Assembly (NCBI GenBank): GCA_003611745.1
Contig: RAYF01000020.1
Coordinates: 1-64,000, forward strand
Direction: 5' to 3'
Length of the DNA: 64,000 nt
Source of the DNA: a bacterium D16-36
Lineage (GTDB): Bacteria > Bacillota > Clostridia > Lachnospirales > Lachnospiraceae
Part shown: in pieces, positions 45,702-54,485 of the stretch
Layout of the letters: every line of letters begins with the position of its first letter
Position numbering within the stretch: the first letter of the stretch is position 1
Notes under the pieces: generated by a model
The model's input: the letters and a program-made list of their open reading frames with translations, nothing else
What the model was told of the DNA's origin: nothing
Databases searched by the model: none
Position numbers and translations under genes: made by a program

Positions 45702-46553
45702 ATGGAGGTGACAGTCGCAAAGAGCGCGGGATTTTGCTTCGGGGTGAAGCGTGCTGTCCAGATGGTATATGACGAAGCAGGGAGAGAGCGGAAAGTATAT
45801 ACCCTTGGGCCGATTATCCACAATGAGCAGGTGGTTGCAGACCTGCAGGAGAAAGGGGTTGTTGTGCTGGAGGCCGTGGAGGATATTGAGGAGGGGGAGG
45901 ATGCAACTGTTATTATCCGTTCCCATGGCGTGGGCAGGGAAGTAACCGAGGCGCTGCAGCAGAAAAATGTGCGTATCGTGGATGCGACCTGCCCCTTTGT
46001 CAAAAAAATCCACAATATTGTTAGGGAAAAAAGGGAGGAGGGATATGCTATTGTCGTGGTTGGCAGCGCTTCCCATCCCGAGGTCGAAGGAATCTGCAGT
46101 TGGTGTGGCAACGAGTGCTATGTGGCCCAAACCCCTGAAGATGCCGTAAAATGTACGTTTCCGCAGGGTCAGAGAGTGTGCGTAGTGGCCCAGACGACAT
46201 TTAATTACAAGAAATTCGAAGATATAGTTGATATTTTATCCAAAAAGAGTTATGATATACTTGTTATGAATACAATTTGCAACGCTACCGAAGAGCGTCA
46301 GACAGAAGCGGGTACCATTGCGAGGCTATCCGACGCGATGATAGTGATAGGTGGAAAACATAGTTCAAACACCCAGAAGCTGTACGAAATCTGTAAAGCA
46401 GAGTGCTTGAACACACATTTTATACAGACACTTGATGACCTGGATTTGAAACTTTTTCAATCCTTTCGTAGCGTGGGTATTACTGCCGGGGCTTCAACCC
46501 CAAATAATATTATTAAGGAGGTTCAATCATATGTCAGACAATATGAACAATGA
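45702..46553 (+). CDS. ispH: 4-hydroxy-3-methylbut-2-enyl diphosphate reductase IspH
   Basis: The 283-residue iron-sulfur enzyme performs the last step of the MEP isoprenoid pathway. The three cluster cysteines are in AGFCFGVKRAV, VDATCPFVKKIH and NTICNATEERQ. SHGVGREV, GSASHPEVEGI and GGKHSSNTQKLYEIC are family signatures. It is complete at family length. AAGGAGGATAGG precedes the ATG. The 3' end overlaps the S1-protein gene by 23 nt. cmk-ispH-S1 is a conserved order in Clostridia, here with a MITE inserted between cmk and ispH. Confidence 0.96.
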   Translation: MEVTVAKSAGFCFGVKRAVQMVYDEAGRERKVYTLGPIIHNEQVVADLQEKGVVVLEAVEDIEEGEDATVIIRSHGVGREVTEALQQKNVRIVDATCPFVKKIHNIVREKREEGYAIVVVGSASHPEVEGICSWCGNECYVAQTPEDAVKCTFPQGQRVCVVAQTTFNYKKFEDIVDILSKKSYDILVMNTICNATEERQTEAGTIARLSDAMIVIGGKHSSNTQKLYEICKAECLNTHFIQTLDDLDLKLFQSFRSVGITAGASTPNNIIKEVQSYVRQYEQ

Positions 46554-47646
46554 ATTTGAACAATTATTGGCTAATGAGTCATTAGTAACAATCCACAATG
46601 GAGAGATTGTAGAAGGGACAGTTATCAGCGTTAAAGAAGATGAGATCGTTCTCAATATTAACTATAAAGCTGATGGTATCATTACCAGAAATGAATACAG
46701 CAACCAGCCGATTGATCTCACATCCGTTGTCAAAGAGGGCGATGTGATGAAGGCGAAGGTGCTGAAGGTAAATGATGGCGAAGGGCAGGTGCTCCTTACT
46801 TATAAGCGCCTTGCCATGGAAAAGAGCAACGAGCGCATCAAAGAGGCTTTTGAGAATAAGGAAGTCTTAAAAGCAACTGTTTCTGCTGTATTATCCGGCG
46901 GACTGAGTGTTGTGGTAGAGGAGACGAAGGTCTTCATTCCTGCAAGCCTTGTATCAGATACTTATGAGAAAGACCTTACAAAGTATGCAGGGCAGGAAAT
47001 TGAATTTGTTATCAGCGAGTTCAATCCAAAGAAGAGGAGGATTATCGGTGACAGAAAGCAGCTTTTGGTAGCTGAGAAGAAGAAGCTTCAGGAAGAGCTG
47101 TTTGAGAGGATTCACGTTGGCGACAAAGTGGAAGGTACTGTCAAGAACCTTACGGATTTCGGTGCATTCATTGATTTGGGCGGCGCAGATGGGCTTCTCC
47201 ATATTTCTGAAATGTCATGGGGGCGCGTAGAGAATCCAAAGAAAGTATTCAGCGTCGGCGATAAGACTACTGTATTGATTAAAGACATTAAGGAAGATAA
47301 GATTGCACTGAGCCTGAAATTTGAAGACCAGAACCCCTGGTTAAATGCAGACGGCAAATATAATGTCGGCTCTGTAGTAAAGGGTAAGGTTGCCAGAATG
47401 GCAGATTTTGGGGCATTCATAGAATTAGAGCCAGGTGTAGATGCACTGCTCCATGTATCACAGATTTCGAAAGAACATGTTGATAAGCCGTCTGATGTAT
47501 TAAAAGTAGGCCAGGAGATTGAGGCAAAGGTTGTCGATTTTAAAAATGAAGAACATAAAATCAGCCTGAGTATCAAGGCTTTACTGAATGATTCAGAAGA
47601 GACGGAGGAGGCAGCACCGGCAGAAGAAGAGGCAACAGAGGAATAA
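46531..47646 (+). CDS. S1-domain RNA-binding protein (RpsA-like)
   Basis: The 371-residue protein contains four S1 repeats (about 17-85, 100-165, 187-256 and 273-342). The last two are the most typical, with VEGTVKNLTDFGAFIDLGGADGL and VKGKVARMADFGAFIELEPGVDAL, each followed by HISEMS or HVSQIS. An acidic tail (EETEEAAPAEEEATEE) ends the protein. It is shorter than the six-repeat E. coli S1 but usual for Clostridia. AAGGAGG lies 9 nt before the ATG, inside the end of ispH. A terminator follows. Confidence 0.94.
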   Translation: MSDNMNNEFEQLLANESLVTIHNGEIVEGTVISVKEDEIVLNINYKADGIITRNEYSNQPIDLTSVVKEGDVMKAKVLKVNDGEGQVLLTYKRLAMEKSNERIKEAFENKEVLKATVSAVLSGGLSVVVEETKVFIPASLVSDTYEKDLTKYAGQEIEFVISEFNPKKRRIIGDRKQLLVAEKKKLQEELFERIHVGDKVEGTVKNLTDFGAFIDLGGADGLLHISEMSWGRVENPKKVFSVGDKTTVLIKDIKEDKIALSLKFEDQNPWLNADGKYNVGSVVKGKVARMADFGAFIELEPGVDALLHVSQISKEHVDKPSDVLKVGQEIEAKVVDFKNEEHKISLSIKALLNDSEETEEAAPAEEEATEE

Positions 47647-47705
47647 TTAAAAAATATATGGATTTTTCCATAGGCTTGAGTTGATTCTGCAAGCAGGATG
47701 ATGAT

Positions 47706-47739
47706 TCGCCAATCTGTGTTCAGCAGGTTGGCGATTTTT
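47706..47739 (+). terminator. Intrinsic terminator after the S1-protein gene
   Basis: Stem TCGCCAA (47706-47712) with TTGGCGA (47728-47734), plus a possible inner CTG/CAG pairing, followed by TTTTT. Confidence 0.75.
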
Positions 47740-47823
47740 GGGTATATATGCAAGTCTGTGTCTGGGCGCTGCCTGACGCAGACTTGGAAACGTGTATCAG
47801 CAGCGCAGGAATGGAGTGGAAAT

Positions 47824-48600
47824 ATGGGTGATTATGAAGTTTTCAAGAAAAAAATTTTTGACCTTACTAAGATTGATTTGAGCTGTTATAAGGAGCGCCA
47901 GATGAAGCGCAGGATTGATTCCCTGATTAACAAGGCGAAGAAATCTAGTTATGATGAATATGTTGCAGCTTTAAAGACAGATAAGGCGCTCCTAGAGGAG
48001 TTTGTTGCCTATCTGACGATAAATGTATCTGAGTTCTACCGCAATCCGGATCAGTGGCAGCTTCTGGAGAAGCAGATTTTCCCTTATCTCTTTGAGCACT
48101 TCGGGAACAACATTAAGATTTGGAGCGCTGCGTGTTCAACAGGGGATGAACCGTATACTCTGGCTATGGTTCTTGGAAAGTTTGTCCCGTTAAATAAGAT
48201 TCAGATTGTTGCGACAGATATTGATAAGCAGGTGCTTGAAAAGGCGCAGATTGGAATTTATGATGACAAGAGCCTGAAGGGGCTTCCGGCTGATTTGAAA
48301 AATAAATATTTTAATAAGCTGGATGATAAGCGATTCCAGATTAAGGACGAAGTGAAGAGATGCATTAAGTTCAGCCAGCACAATCTGCTGAAAGACCCAT
48401 ATCCAGACCACTGTGACTTGATCGTATGCCGTAATGTCATGATTTATTTTACAGAAGAGGCAAAACAGGTGATTTATAAAAAGTTTAATGATTCTTTGAA
48501 AAAAGAGGGAATCCTCTTTGTGGGAAGCACCGAACAGATTATTGCCCCGGCTAAATATAATTTTTCCACCCTGCAGTCATTTTTCTATAAGAAGGATTGA
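47824..48600 (+). CDS. cheR: CheR-type protein-glutamate methyltransferase
   Basis: The 258-residue protein has the CheR N-terminal helical domain (YKERQMKRRIDSLINKAK) and the SAM-binding domain with TINVSEFYRNPDQW, IWSAACSTGDEPYTLAMVL, IVATDIDKQVLEKA and DLIVCRNVMIYF. CheR methylates glutamates of chemoreceptors. No receptor, CheA or CheW gene is nearby. The adjacent genes are a double-receiver protein and a hybrid kinase, so a non-flagellar signalling role is possible. The ATG at 47824 follows GGAGTGGAAAT. A frame running further upstream from 47698 crosses the terminator and is rejected. Confidence 0.92.
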   Translation: MGDYEVFKKKIFDLTKIDLSCYKERQMKRRIDSLINKAKKSSYDEYVAALKTDKALLEEFVAYLTINVSEFYRNPDQWQLLEKQIFPYLFEHFGNNIKIWSAACSTGDEPYTLAMVLGKFVPLNKIQIVATDIDKQVLEKAQIGIYDDKSLKGLPADLKNKYFNKLDDKRFQIKDEVKRCIKFSQHNLLKDPYPDHCDLIVCRNVMIYFTEEAKQVIYKKFNDSLKKEGILFVGSTEQIIAPAKYNFSTLQSFFYKKD

Positions 48601-48616
48601 GGGTGGGGAAAAGATA

Positions 48617-48722
48617 TAGAAAAGGGCACAGACTTCGCTTGTGCCCTAGCAAAAATGCTAAAGAACTAAAGTTCTTTGCATTTATTGTTGGTGCACCACT
48701 ACACACCGAGAACTTTCCTAAT
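48617..48722. repeat. Hairpin-rich dispersed repeat after cheR
   Basis: GGGCACA-loop-TGTGCCC (48624-48646), then CTAGCAAAAATGC, a hairpin AAAGAACT/AGTTCTTT nested in AAATGC/GCATTT, then TTGTTGGTGCACCACTAC and GAACTTTCCTAA. It shares blocks and order with 34298-34450, and the first hairpin recurs inverted at 52341-52373. The first stem may terminate cheR. Confidence 0.65.
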
Positions 48723-48770
48723 ATAGAAAAAATGTGAACAGGGTTCACCTTGCAGAAATGGAGGATTATT

Positions 48771-49631
48771 ATGAGATATAAGGTGTTATTGACAGGGGAT
48801 AATAATACGGTCATTGACGACTTTTTTATACATATGGATGAGGTGTTTGAATCACAGTCATCATCATCACGTTATGAGGACCTTATGAGCCATGCAGAGT
48901 ATTTTAAGCCGGATATCCTTGTTTACTGCATGAATGCAGAGAACAGGGATACGATCAGCCGCATGGTTCCGATAAAGAGCGAATTTGCCAGAAAAGATAT
49001 CCCGCTTGCTATTATCGGGGACAGCAAGGATTGCGGTGAATTCCGCAGGACCACGGCAGGTATTGCTGATCTGGAGATGGTAAAGCCGATTACATCCAGA
49101 GGGATACAGGAGAAGCTTCTGGCATTTTTGAAGGTGGCGCAGAAAAGGAAGGAAGAAAAGAGGAAGGCGGAACTTGCTCTGGAGGCAAGTAAACGTGAAC
49201 AGGCCGAAAAGCAGAAAAAGGCAGATTCAGAGATTGATGACATTCTGGATTCGCTTCAGAATGAGATACGCAAAAAACATATCCTGGTGGTGGATGATGA
49301 TATTAGGATGTTAAAGGTTATCAAAGAGCATCTGCGCAGTACATATGATGTCGCTACCGCGATAAATGGAAAGCTGGCTTTAAAGTTCCTCGAAACAAAG
49401 AAAACAGACCTGATTCTATTGGATTATGTCATGCCGGATGAAGACGGGCCTTCTGTTTTGAAGAAAATCCATGAAAACCCGGCAACCAAGGATATACCGG
49501 TAGTTTTCCTGACAGGCATAACAGAGGGGGATAAGATTAGGGAGGCTCTCAGCGAGAAACCGCAGGGTTATCTTCTGAAGCCAATTGCCAGAGAAAAACT
49601 GCTTTCAACGATTCAGTCAATTATTCAATAG
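48771..49631 (+). CDS. Response regulator with one degenerate and one intact receiver
   Basis: The 286-residue protein has an N-terminal receiver-like domain (about 1-125) that lacks the acidic pair and the acceptor aspartate (DILVYCMN at that site). A charged linker follows (about 128-165, rich in Lys/Glu). The intact receiver begins HILVVDDDIRML and has the acceptor in LILLDYVMPDEDG and the lysine in GYLLKPIARE. No DNA-binding or enzymatic output is attached, so it should act by protein contact. It lies 21 nt before the PocR hybrid kinase, its likely partner. GGAGGATT precedes the ATG. Confidence 0.88.
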   Translation: MRYKVLLTGDNNTVIDDFFIHMDEVFESQSSSSRYEDLMSHAEYFKPDILVYCMNAENRDTISRMVPIKSEFARKDIPLAIIGDSKDCGEFRRTTAGIADLEMVKPITSRGIQEKLLAFLKVAQKRKEEKRKAELALEASKREQAEKQKKADSEIDDILDSLQNEIRKKHILVVDDDIRMLKVIKEHLRSTYDVATAINGKLALKFLETKKTDLILLDYVMPDEDGPSVLKKIHENPATKDIPVVFLTGITEGDKIREALSEKPQGYLLKPIAREKLLSTIQSIIQ

Positions 49632-49652
49632 TAGATTTTTGGGGGTGGCGGC

Positions 49653-52331
49653 ATGGATGAGAATTTAAATATTACTGATTTGCTGGATGTGGATGTGCTG
49701 CAGAGGGTTCAGGACGCTTTTTCCCAGATGACTGGAATTTCAACACTGACAGCAGACCGAAATGGCGTAGCAGTGACTAATGGCACGAATTTTTCAGATT
49801 TCTGTCAAAAATATACCAGAGCATCTAAAGTTGGCGGTCCCCGCTGTGAGCTGTGTGACAAATGCGGTGCGGAGCTGGCTCTGGAAGCCGGAAAAGCCGT
49901 GACATATACCTGCCATGCAGGGCTTGTGGACTTTGCAGCGCCAATCCGGGCGAAAAACAGGCTGGTAGGCTGTTTTATGGGTGGGCAGGTTTTGGTTGAG
50001 GAGCCGGATTATGATCTGATTCGGAAAAATGCAGCTGAATTCGGAGTAGACCCGGACGAATATATTAAAGCTGTTCAAGAGATTCCCCGTGTGAGCCAGG
50101 AACAGGTTGACAGGGGTGCGGAATTTTTATATACGATTTCCAGTGTACTGTCTGATATCGCTTACAGTAAATACCTTGCCCAGAAAGCGAAGAAGGATAT
50201 CGAGAGAGCTGCCAATATGAAGTCGGACTTTCTTGCCAACATGAGCCACGAAATCAGGACGCCGATGAATGCCGTAATCGGTATGGCGGAGATGGCGTTG
50301 AGGGAGGAATTGTCACCTGCGGCTAGGGATTACATTAATCAGATTAAATCATCAGGCAAGGCGCTTCTGACGATTATCAATGACATACTGGATTTCTCAA
50401 AAATTGAATCTGGTAAAATGGATATCGTGGAAGTGGAGTATGAGCCGATGTCTATTATTAACGATATCTCCAATATTATTATGACGCGTATTGGCGATAA
50501 AGATGTGGAGCTGATCTTAGATATTGCGCCTAATATCCCGCATCAGATTTTTGGTGATAATATCAGAATTAAGCAGATTATTATTAACCTTGCCAACAAT
50601 GCAGTGAAATTCACCCAGACAGGGCAGGTTCTCCTGAGGATGGGATATGAGAGGATTGATGAGAAGGAATTGAAGCTGTGCGTCTGGATTGAGGATACTG
50701 GTATCGGCATTAAGAAGGAGGATTTGGGCAAGCTGTTCCAGTCTTTCCAGCAGTTAGACAGCAAGAGGAACCGTAATATAGAGGGGACCGGCCTTGGGCT
50801 TGCTATTTCCAAGCAGCTTCTGAGCCTGATGGGAGGCTATATTGGCGTTACCAGTGAATATGAGAAGGGAAGCCAGTTTTTCTTTGAACTGCCGCAGAAA
50901 ATAATTGACGATACGCCGAGCATCCTTGTAAAAGACCATGAGAAGGATCTTGTTGTTGATTTGATGAGCAATAAATATATTAATGAGCAGCTGAGAAAAG
51001 ACAGCAGGGCACTGGGTGCAAATTATATTCATCTGGAGTCGATGGAGGATCTGGAGAACCTGCAGAGTGATAAGAGGATGTTCCTTTTTATGGAACAGAA
51101 GAACCTGACACCGATGGTAGAGGATTTTATCAGGGAGCACCCGGAGATGACGGGAGTATTGCTGATCGAGTTTAATGTCAAGGCAGAGTACCGCATGGAT
51201 AACCTTCTGGTTATTAAGAAACCGATTTACGCTTTGAATCTTTCTATGATTTTGAACAATGAGGGGCAGCATATTGATTCCATGAATAACGATGAGGAGG
51301 ATTTTGATTTTATTGCGCCAGATGCCCATGTTTTGATTGTGGATGATAATACGATTAACCTCACAGTCGCAGAGGGGCTTTTAGAGCCACTGAAGCTTCA
51401 GATTGATACGGCGCTGAGCGGCAGGGAGGCGATAGGCAAGATTTCCGCATTCAAGTATGACTTGATTTTAATGGACCATATGATGCCGGAGCTTGACGGT
51501 GTTGAGACGACCCATATTATCAGGAGGTTCCATGAGGAATATAATGATGTACCGATTATTGCGCTGACAGCAAATGCGGTGGATGGTACAAAAGAGATGT
51601 TTATGAAGGAGGGCATGAATGATTTTGTTGCCAAGCCGATTGAGATGAGGATACTGGCGTCGAAAATCAAGCAATGGCTGGATCCTGAGAAAGTGAAAAA
51701 AGAGCATTGGGAGACAAATTCTAACAGTAAGGCAAAGACTGAACTGCCGCCAATTGGTGATTTGGATATAGAATATTCTCTAGGGCTTTTGGGGAGCGAG
51801 GATTTGTTCTGGAGCGTTCTGGGGGATTATTACCGTGTGATTGAGAAGAAGGCGGCTTTGATTAAGAAACTGGAGGAGGAAGAAGACTGGCCTGCCTATA
51901 CGATACAGGTGCATGCCTTAAAGAGTGCGTCGAAGCAGATTGGCGCCCTTTCGCTGTCTGATAGGGCAGCGGATATGGAGAAGGCCGGGAATGAACGCAA
52001 CAGCGCAAGAATCCACGAGAATACAGATGCCATGCTGATACAGTACCGCGCATATCTGGATATTCTGGCAGAGTATTTTCCAGAGGAGCAGGAGACAGAT
52101 GAGTTTAAGGAAGATGTGACATGGGATGTCCTGACACAGCTTTTTGAGAATATGCGCATAGCTCTTGATGACCTTGATATGGACGAGATGGAGGAAGTGG
52201 CTGTGGAGCTGAAGAAATATAATTACCGGGATGCAGAAAAAGAGCTTTTGGAAAAACTGCTGACTGCGGTAGAAGAGCTTGATGTAGATTCCTGCGAGGA
52301 GATTATGTCAGAGTGGGAAGGGAAAAATTAA
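49653..52331 (+). CDS. PocR-domain hybrid histidine kinase (PocR-HisKA-HATPase-REC-Hpt)
   Basis: The 892-residue cytoplasmic sensor has an N-terminal PocR domain (about 5-165, with FCQKYTRASKVGGPRCELCDKCGAE and TYTCHAGLVDFAAPI, whose cysteines may bind metal). HisKA follows with MSHEIRTPMNAVIGMAEMAL (His near 199). The HATPase has IIINLANNAVKFT, DTGIGIKKEDL and GTGLGLAISKQLL. A degenerate receiver-like stretch (about 420-540) precedes an intact receiver with LIVDDN and LILMDHMMPELDG (Asp near 607). A C-terminal Hpt has VHALKSASKQIGA (His near 753). It forms a full phosphorelay in one chain. The PocR family senses small molecules such as propanediol in other bacteria, but the ligand here is unknown. 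No transmembrane helices are visible. Confidence 0.93.
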   Translation: MDENLNITDLLDVDVLQRVQDAFSQMTGISTLTADRNGVAVTNGTNFSDFCQKYTRASKVGGPRCELCDKCGAELALEAGKAVTYTCHAGLVDFAAPIRAKNRLVGCFMGGQVLVEEPDYDLIRKNAAEFGVDPDEYIKAVQEIPRVSQEQVDRGAEFLYTISSVLSDIAYSKYLAQKAKKDIERAANMKSDFLANMSHEIRTPMNAVIGMAEMALREELSPAARDYINQIKSSGKALLTIINDILDFSKIESGKMDIVEVEYEPMSIINDISNIIMTRIGDKDVELILDIAPNIPHQIFGDNIRIKQIIINLANNAVKFTQTGQVLLRMGYERIDEKELKLCVWIEDTGIGIKKEDLGKLFQSFQQLDSKRNRNIEGTGLGLAISKQLLSLMGGYIGVTSEYEKGSQFFFELPQKIIDDTPSILVKDHEKDLVVDLMSNKYINEQLRKDSRALGANYIHLESMEDLENLQSDKRMFLFMEQKNLTPMVEDFIREHPEMTGVLLIEFNVKAEYRMDNLLVIKKPIYALNLSMILNNEGQHIDSMNNDEEDFDFIAPDAHVLIVDDNTINLTVAEGLLEPLKLQIDTALSGREAIGKISAFKYDLILMDHMMPELDGVETTHIIRRFHEEYNDVPIIALTANAVDGTKEMFMKEGMNDFVAKPIEMRILASKIKQWLDPEKVKKEHWETNSNSKAKTELPPIGDLDIEYSLGLLGSEDLFWSVLGDYYRVIEKKAALIKKLEEEEDWPAYTIQVHALKSASKQIGALSLSDRAADMEKAGNERNSARIHENTDAMLIQYRAYLDILAEYFPEEQETDEFKEDVTWDVLTQLFENMRIALDDLDMDEMEEVAVELKKYNYRDAEKELLEKLLTAVEELDVDSCEEIMSEWEGKN

Positions 52332-52350
52332 GTTTTTTAATTTTTTGCTG

Positions 52351-52380
52351 GGGCACAGGTGAAGTCTGTGCCCTTTAATT
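52351..52380 (+). terminator. Intrinsic terminator of the hybrid-kinase gene
   Basis: Stem GGGCACAG (52351-52358) and CTGTGCCC (52366-52373), loop GTGAAGT, followed by TTTAATT. With the flanking TTTTTTGCTG it is the inverted counterpart of the hairpin at 48624-48651. Confidence 0.75.
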
Positions 52381-52381
52381 G

Positions 52382-52410
52382 TTGCACTTGTAGTGATTTT
52401 CTAGTACAAT
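52382..52410 (+). promoter_or_regulatory. Promoter of the plsX-acpP-rnc-smc-ftsY operon
   Basis: TTGCAC (52382-52387) and TACAAT (52405-52410) are separated by 17 nt, about 75 nt before plsX. I saw no clear FapR-type palindrome. Confidence 0.65.
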
Positions 52411-52485
52411 ATGTTTTGAATATCTTGCATTAATAGTGAATACACATTGCGTACTGTATGACAGCAGTGAAATGGAGGCTTCGAT

Positions 52486-53493
52486 ATGAGCAGGCAGATT
52501 AGAATTGTGGTAGATGCAATGGGGGGGGACAATGCGCCGGAAGTAACGGTTCAGGGCGCAGTTGAGGCATTAAAAGTTTCTGAAAACATATCGGTTATTT
52601 TAACCGGAAGGACGAATGATATCCAGCGGGAATTGGAAAAGTATACTTATGACAAGGAGAGGATACGCATTGTCCATGCGGAGGATGTAATCGGCTTTGA
52701 CGAGCCGCCGGTAATGGCTATTAGGAAGAAAAAAGATTCTTCGATTGTGGTAGGCATGAATCTGGTTAAGCACGGCGAAGCTGATGCATTTGTGTCAGCA
52801 GGGAGCACGGGTGCGATTCTTGTAGGAGGGCAGTTTGTTGTCGGGAGGATTAAAGGAATTGAACGTGCGCCGTTAGCGCCGTTAATCCCTACTGCAGAGG
52901 GGGCGTCCCTTTTAATTGACTGCGGTGCCAACGTGGATGCAAGGGCATCCCATCTGGTCCAGTTTGCAAGGATGGGTTCTATTTATATGGAACATGTGGC
53001 GGGCGTAAAGAATCCAAGGGTTGCTATCGTGAATATCGGGGCAGAAGAAGAAAAGGGGAATATCTTAGTTAAGGAGACATATCCTTTATTAAAGGAATGT
53101 ACAGACATTAATTTTGTGGGCAGCATTGAGGCGAGGGACATTCCGAAAGGGGAGGCGGATGTCATTGTCTGTGAGGCATTTGTGGGCAATGTCATACTAA
53201 AACTGTATGAGGGATTAGCTTCTACACTGTTAAAAGAGGTGAAGAAAGGGCTTATGTCCACCCTCAGGAGTAAAATTGGCGGGATATTGATAAAACCGGC
53301 GCTTAAAAAGACGATGAAGGATTTTATGGGCGCAGATCAGGGCGGGGCGCCGCTTCTGGGCCTTAATGGGCTGGTGGTGAAGGCACATGGAAGCTCTGGC
53401 AGTGAAGAGATTAAACAGGCAATTATTCAGTGTATTCAGTTTAATGAAGAAGAAATAAATGAGAAAATAAAAGAAAATATAAGGAACTCTTAA
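52486..53493 (+). CDS. plsX: Phosphate acyltransferase PlsX
   Basis: The 335-residue enzyme makes acyl-phosphate from acyl-ACP for phospholipid synthesis. Signatures are VVDAMGGDNAPEVTVQGA at the N terminus, DEPPVMAIRKKKDSSIVVGM, SAGSTGAILVGG, LIDCGANVDA, VIVCEAFVGNVILKLYEG and DQGGAPLLGLNGLVVKAHGSS. It is complete. GGAGGCTTCG precedes the ATG. Head of the plsX-acpP-rnc-smc-ftsY cluster. Confidence 0.97.
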   Translation: MSRQIRIVVDAMGGDNAPEVTVQGAVEALKVSENISVILTGRTNDIQRELEKYTYDKERIRIVHAEDVIGFDEPPVMAIRKKKDSSIVVGMNLVKHGEADAFVSAGSTGAILVGGQFVVGRIKGIERAPLAPLIPTAEGASLLIDCGANVDARASHLVQFARMGSIYMEHVAGVKNPRVAIVNIGAEEEKGNILVKETYPLLKECTDINFVGSIEARDIPKGEADVIVCEAFVGNVILKLYEGLASTLLKEVKKGLMSTLRSKIGGILIKPALKKTMKDFMGADQGGAPLLGLNGLVVKAHGSSGSEEIKQAIIQCIQFNEEEINEKIKENIRNS

Positions 53494-53540
53494 TAATTGA
53501 TTGCGAATAGTTCCGACTACAGAATAAAGGTGGAATCGTT

Positions 53541-53765
53541 ATGGAATTTGAAAAACTTCAAATGATTATTGCGGAGGTATTATCCATTGAACCGGAGGAG
53601 GTAAGGCCGGAAATGTCTTTTGTGGACGATCTCGGGGCGGATTCTCTGGAAGTATTTCAGATTATTATGGGAATTGAAGATTCCTTTGATGTTGTGATTG
53701 ATGAAGATGCAATAGCATCTATCCAGACGGTAGAGCAGGCACTGCAGGCGATTGGTGAGAATTAA
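53541..53765 (+). CDS. acpP: Acyl carrier protein
   Basis: The 74-residue acidic four-helix protein carries the phosphopantetheine serine in DDLGADSLEVFQIIMGIED. It carries acyl chains in type II fatty acid synthesis and, by position next to plsX, in phospholipid synthesis. AAAGGTGGAATC precedes the ATG; rnc follows 9 nt after the stop. Confidence 0.96.
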   Translation: MEFEKLQMIIAEVLSIEPEEVRPEMSFVDDLGADSLEVFQIIMGIEDSFDVVIDEDAIASIQTVEQALQAIGEN

Positions 53766-53774
53766 GGGGAAGAC

Positions 53775-54461
53775 ATGAGACAGGAAAAGATTATAGAATT
53801 TGAGGACAGGATTGGATATAAGTTCCAGAATCCGGATCTTCTGGTTAAAGCCCTGACGCATAGCTCCTATTCCAATGAAAAGCGTCTCCGCAAGTATGAA
53901 TGCAATGAGCGTCTGGAATTTTTGGGGGATGCGGTGCTGGAGCTTATAACAAGTGAAAAGATTTTCAGGGAGCATCCTAAAAGCCCGGAAGGGGATATGA
54001 CAAGGACCAGGGCAAGCTATGTGTGCGAGCCGACCCTTGCCCTGTGCGCAAGGGAAATCCAGTTGGGGGATTATATCCAGCTGGGAAAAGGCGAGGATAT
54101 GACTGGAGGAAGGGACAGGGATTCTATTCTATCGGATGCTATGGAGGCGACGATAGGCGCGGTGTATCTGGACGGTGGATTTGCCAGGGCACAGGAGTAT
54201 GTGGAGCAGTTTGTATTAAAGGATATCGAGAAGAAAAAGCTTTTTTACGACAGCAAGACATTCCTTCAGGAGATTGTGCAGAGGGACCATGCGGAGTTAG
54301 AGTATGCCCTGCTCAAAGAGGAAGGGCCTGACCACAATAAGTCTTTTGAGGTAGGGGTTTTTGTGGACGGAAAGCAGATTGCCTCTGCGTCAGGAAGGAC
54401 GAAAAAGAAAGCGGAGCAGGCAGCGGCATATAAGGCCATTTTAATATTGGAAGAGGCCTGA
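53775..54461 (+). CDS. rnc: Ribonuclease III
   Basis: The 228-residue double-stranded RNA endonuclease has the catalytic signature NERLEFLGDAVLELITSE, then ILSDAMEATIGAVYLDGG. A C-terminal double-stranded-RNA-binding domain follows (about 155-228, with FLQEIVQRDHAELEYAL and SGRTKKKAEQAAAYKAI). It processes rRNA precursors and other duplexes. Its gene lies between acpP and smc as in many Firmicutes. Confidence 0.97.
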   Translation: MRQEKIIEFEDRIGYKFQNPDLLVKALTHSSYSNEKRLRKYECNERLEFLGDAVLELITSEKIFREHPKSPEGDMTRTRASYVCEPTLALCAREIQLGDYIQLGKGEDMTGGRDRDSILSDAMEATIGAVYLDGGFARAQEYVEQFVLKDIEKKKLFYDSKTFLQEIVQRDHAELEYALLKEEGPDHNKSFEVGVFVDGKQIASASGRTKKKAEQAAAYKAILILEEA

Positions 54462-54485
54462 AATAAGGAAAGACGGGAGACAAAA

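Noticed and set aside
52380-52485. FapR operator upstream of plsX
   Set aside because: Only CTAGTAC resembles half of the operator; the expected full palindrome is absent.
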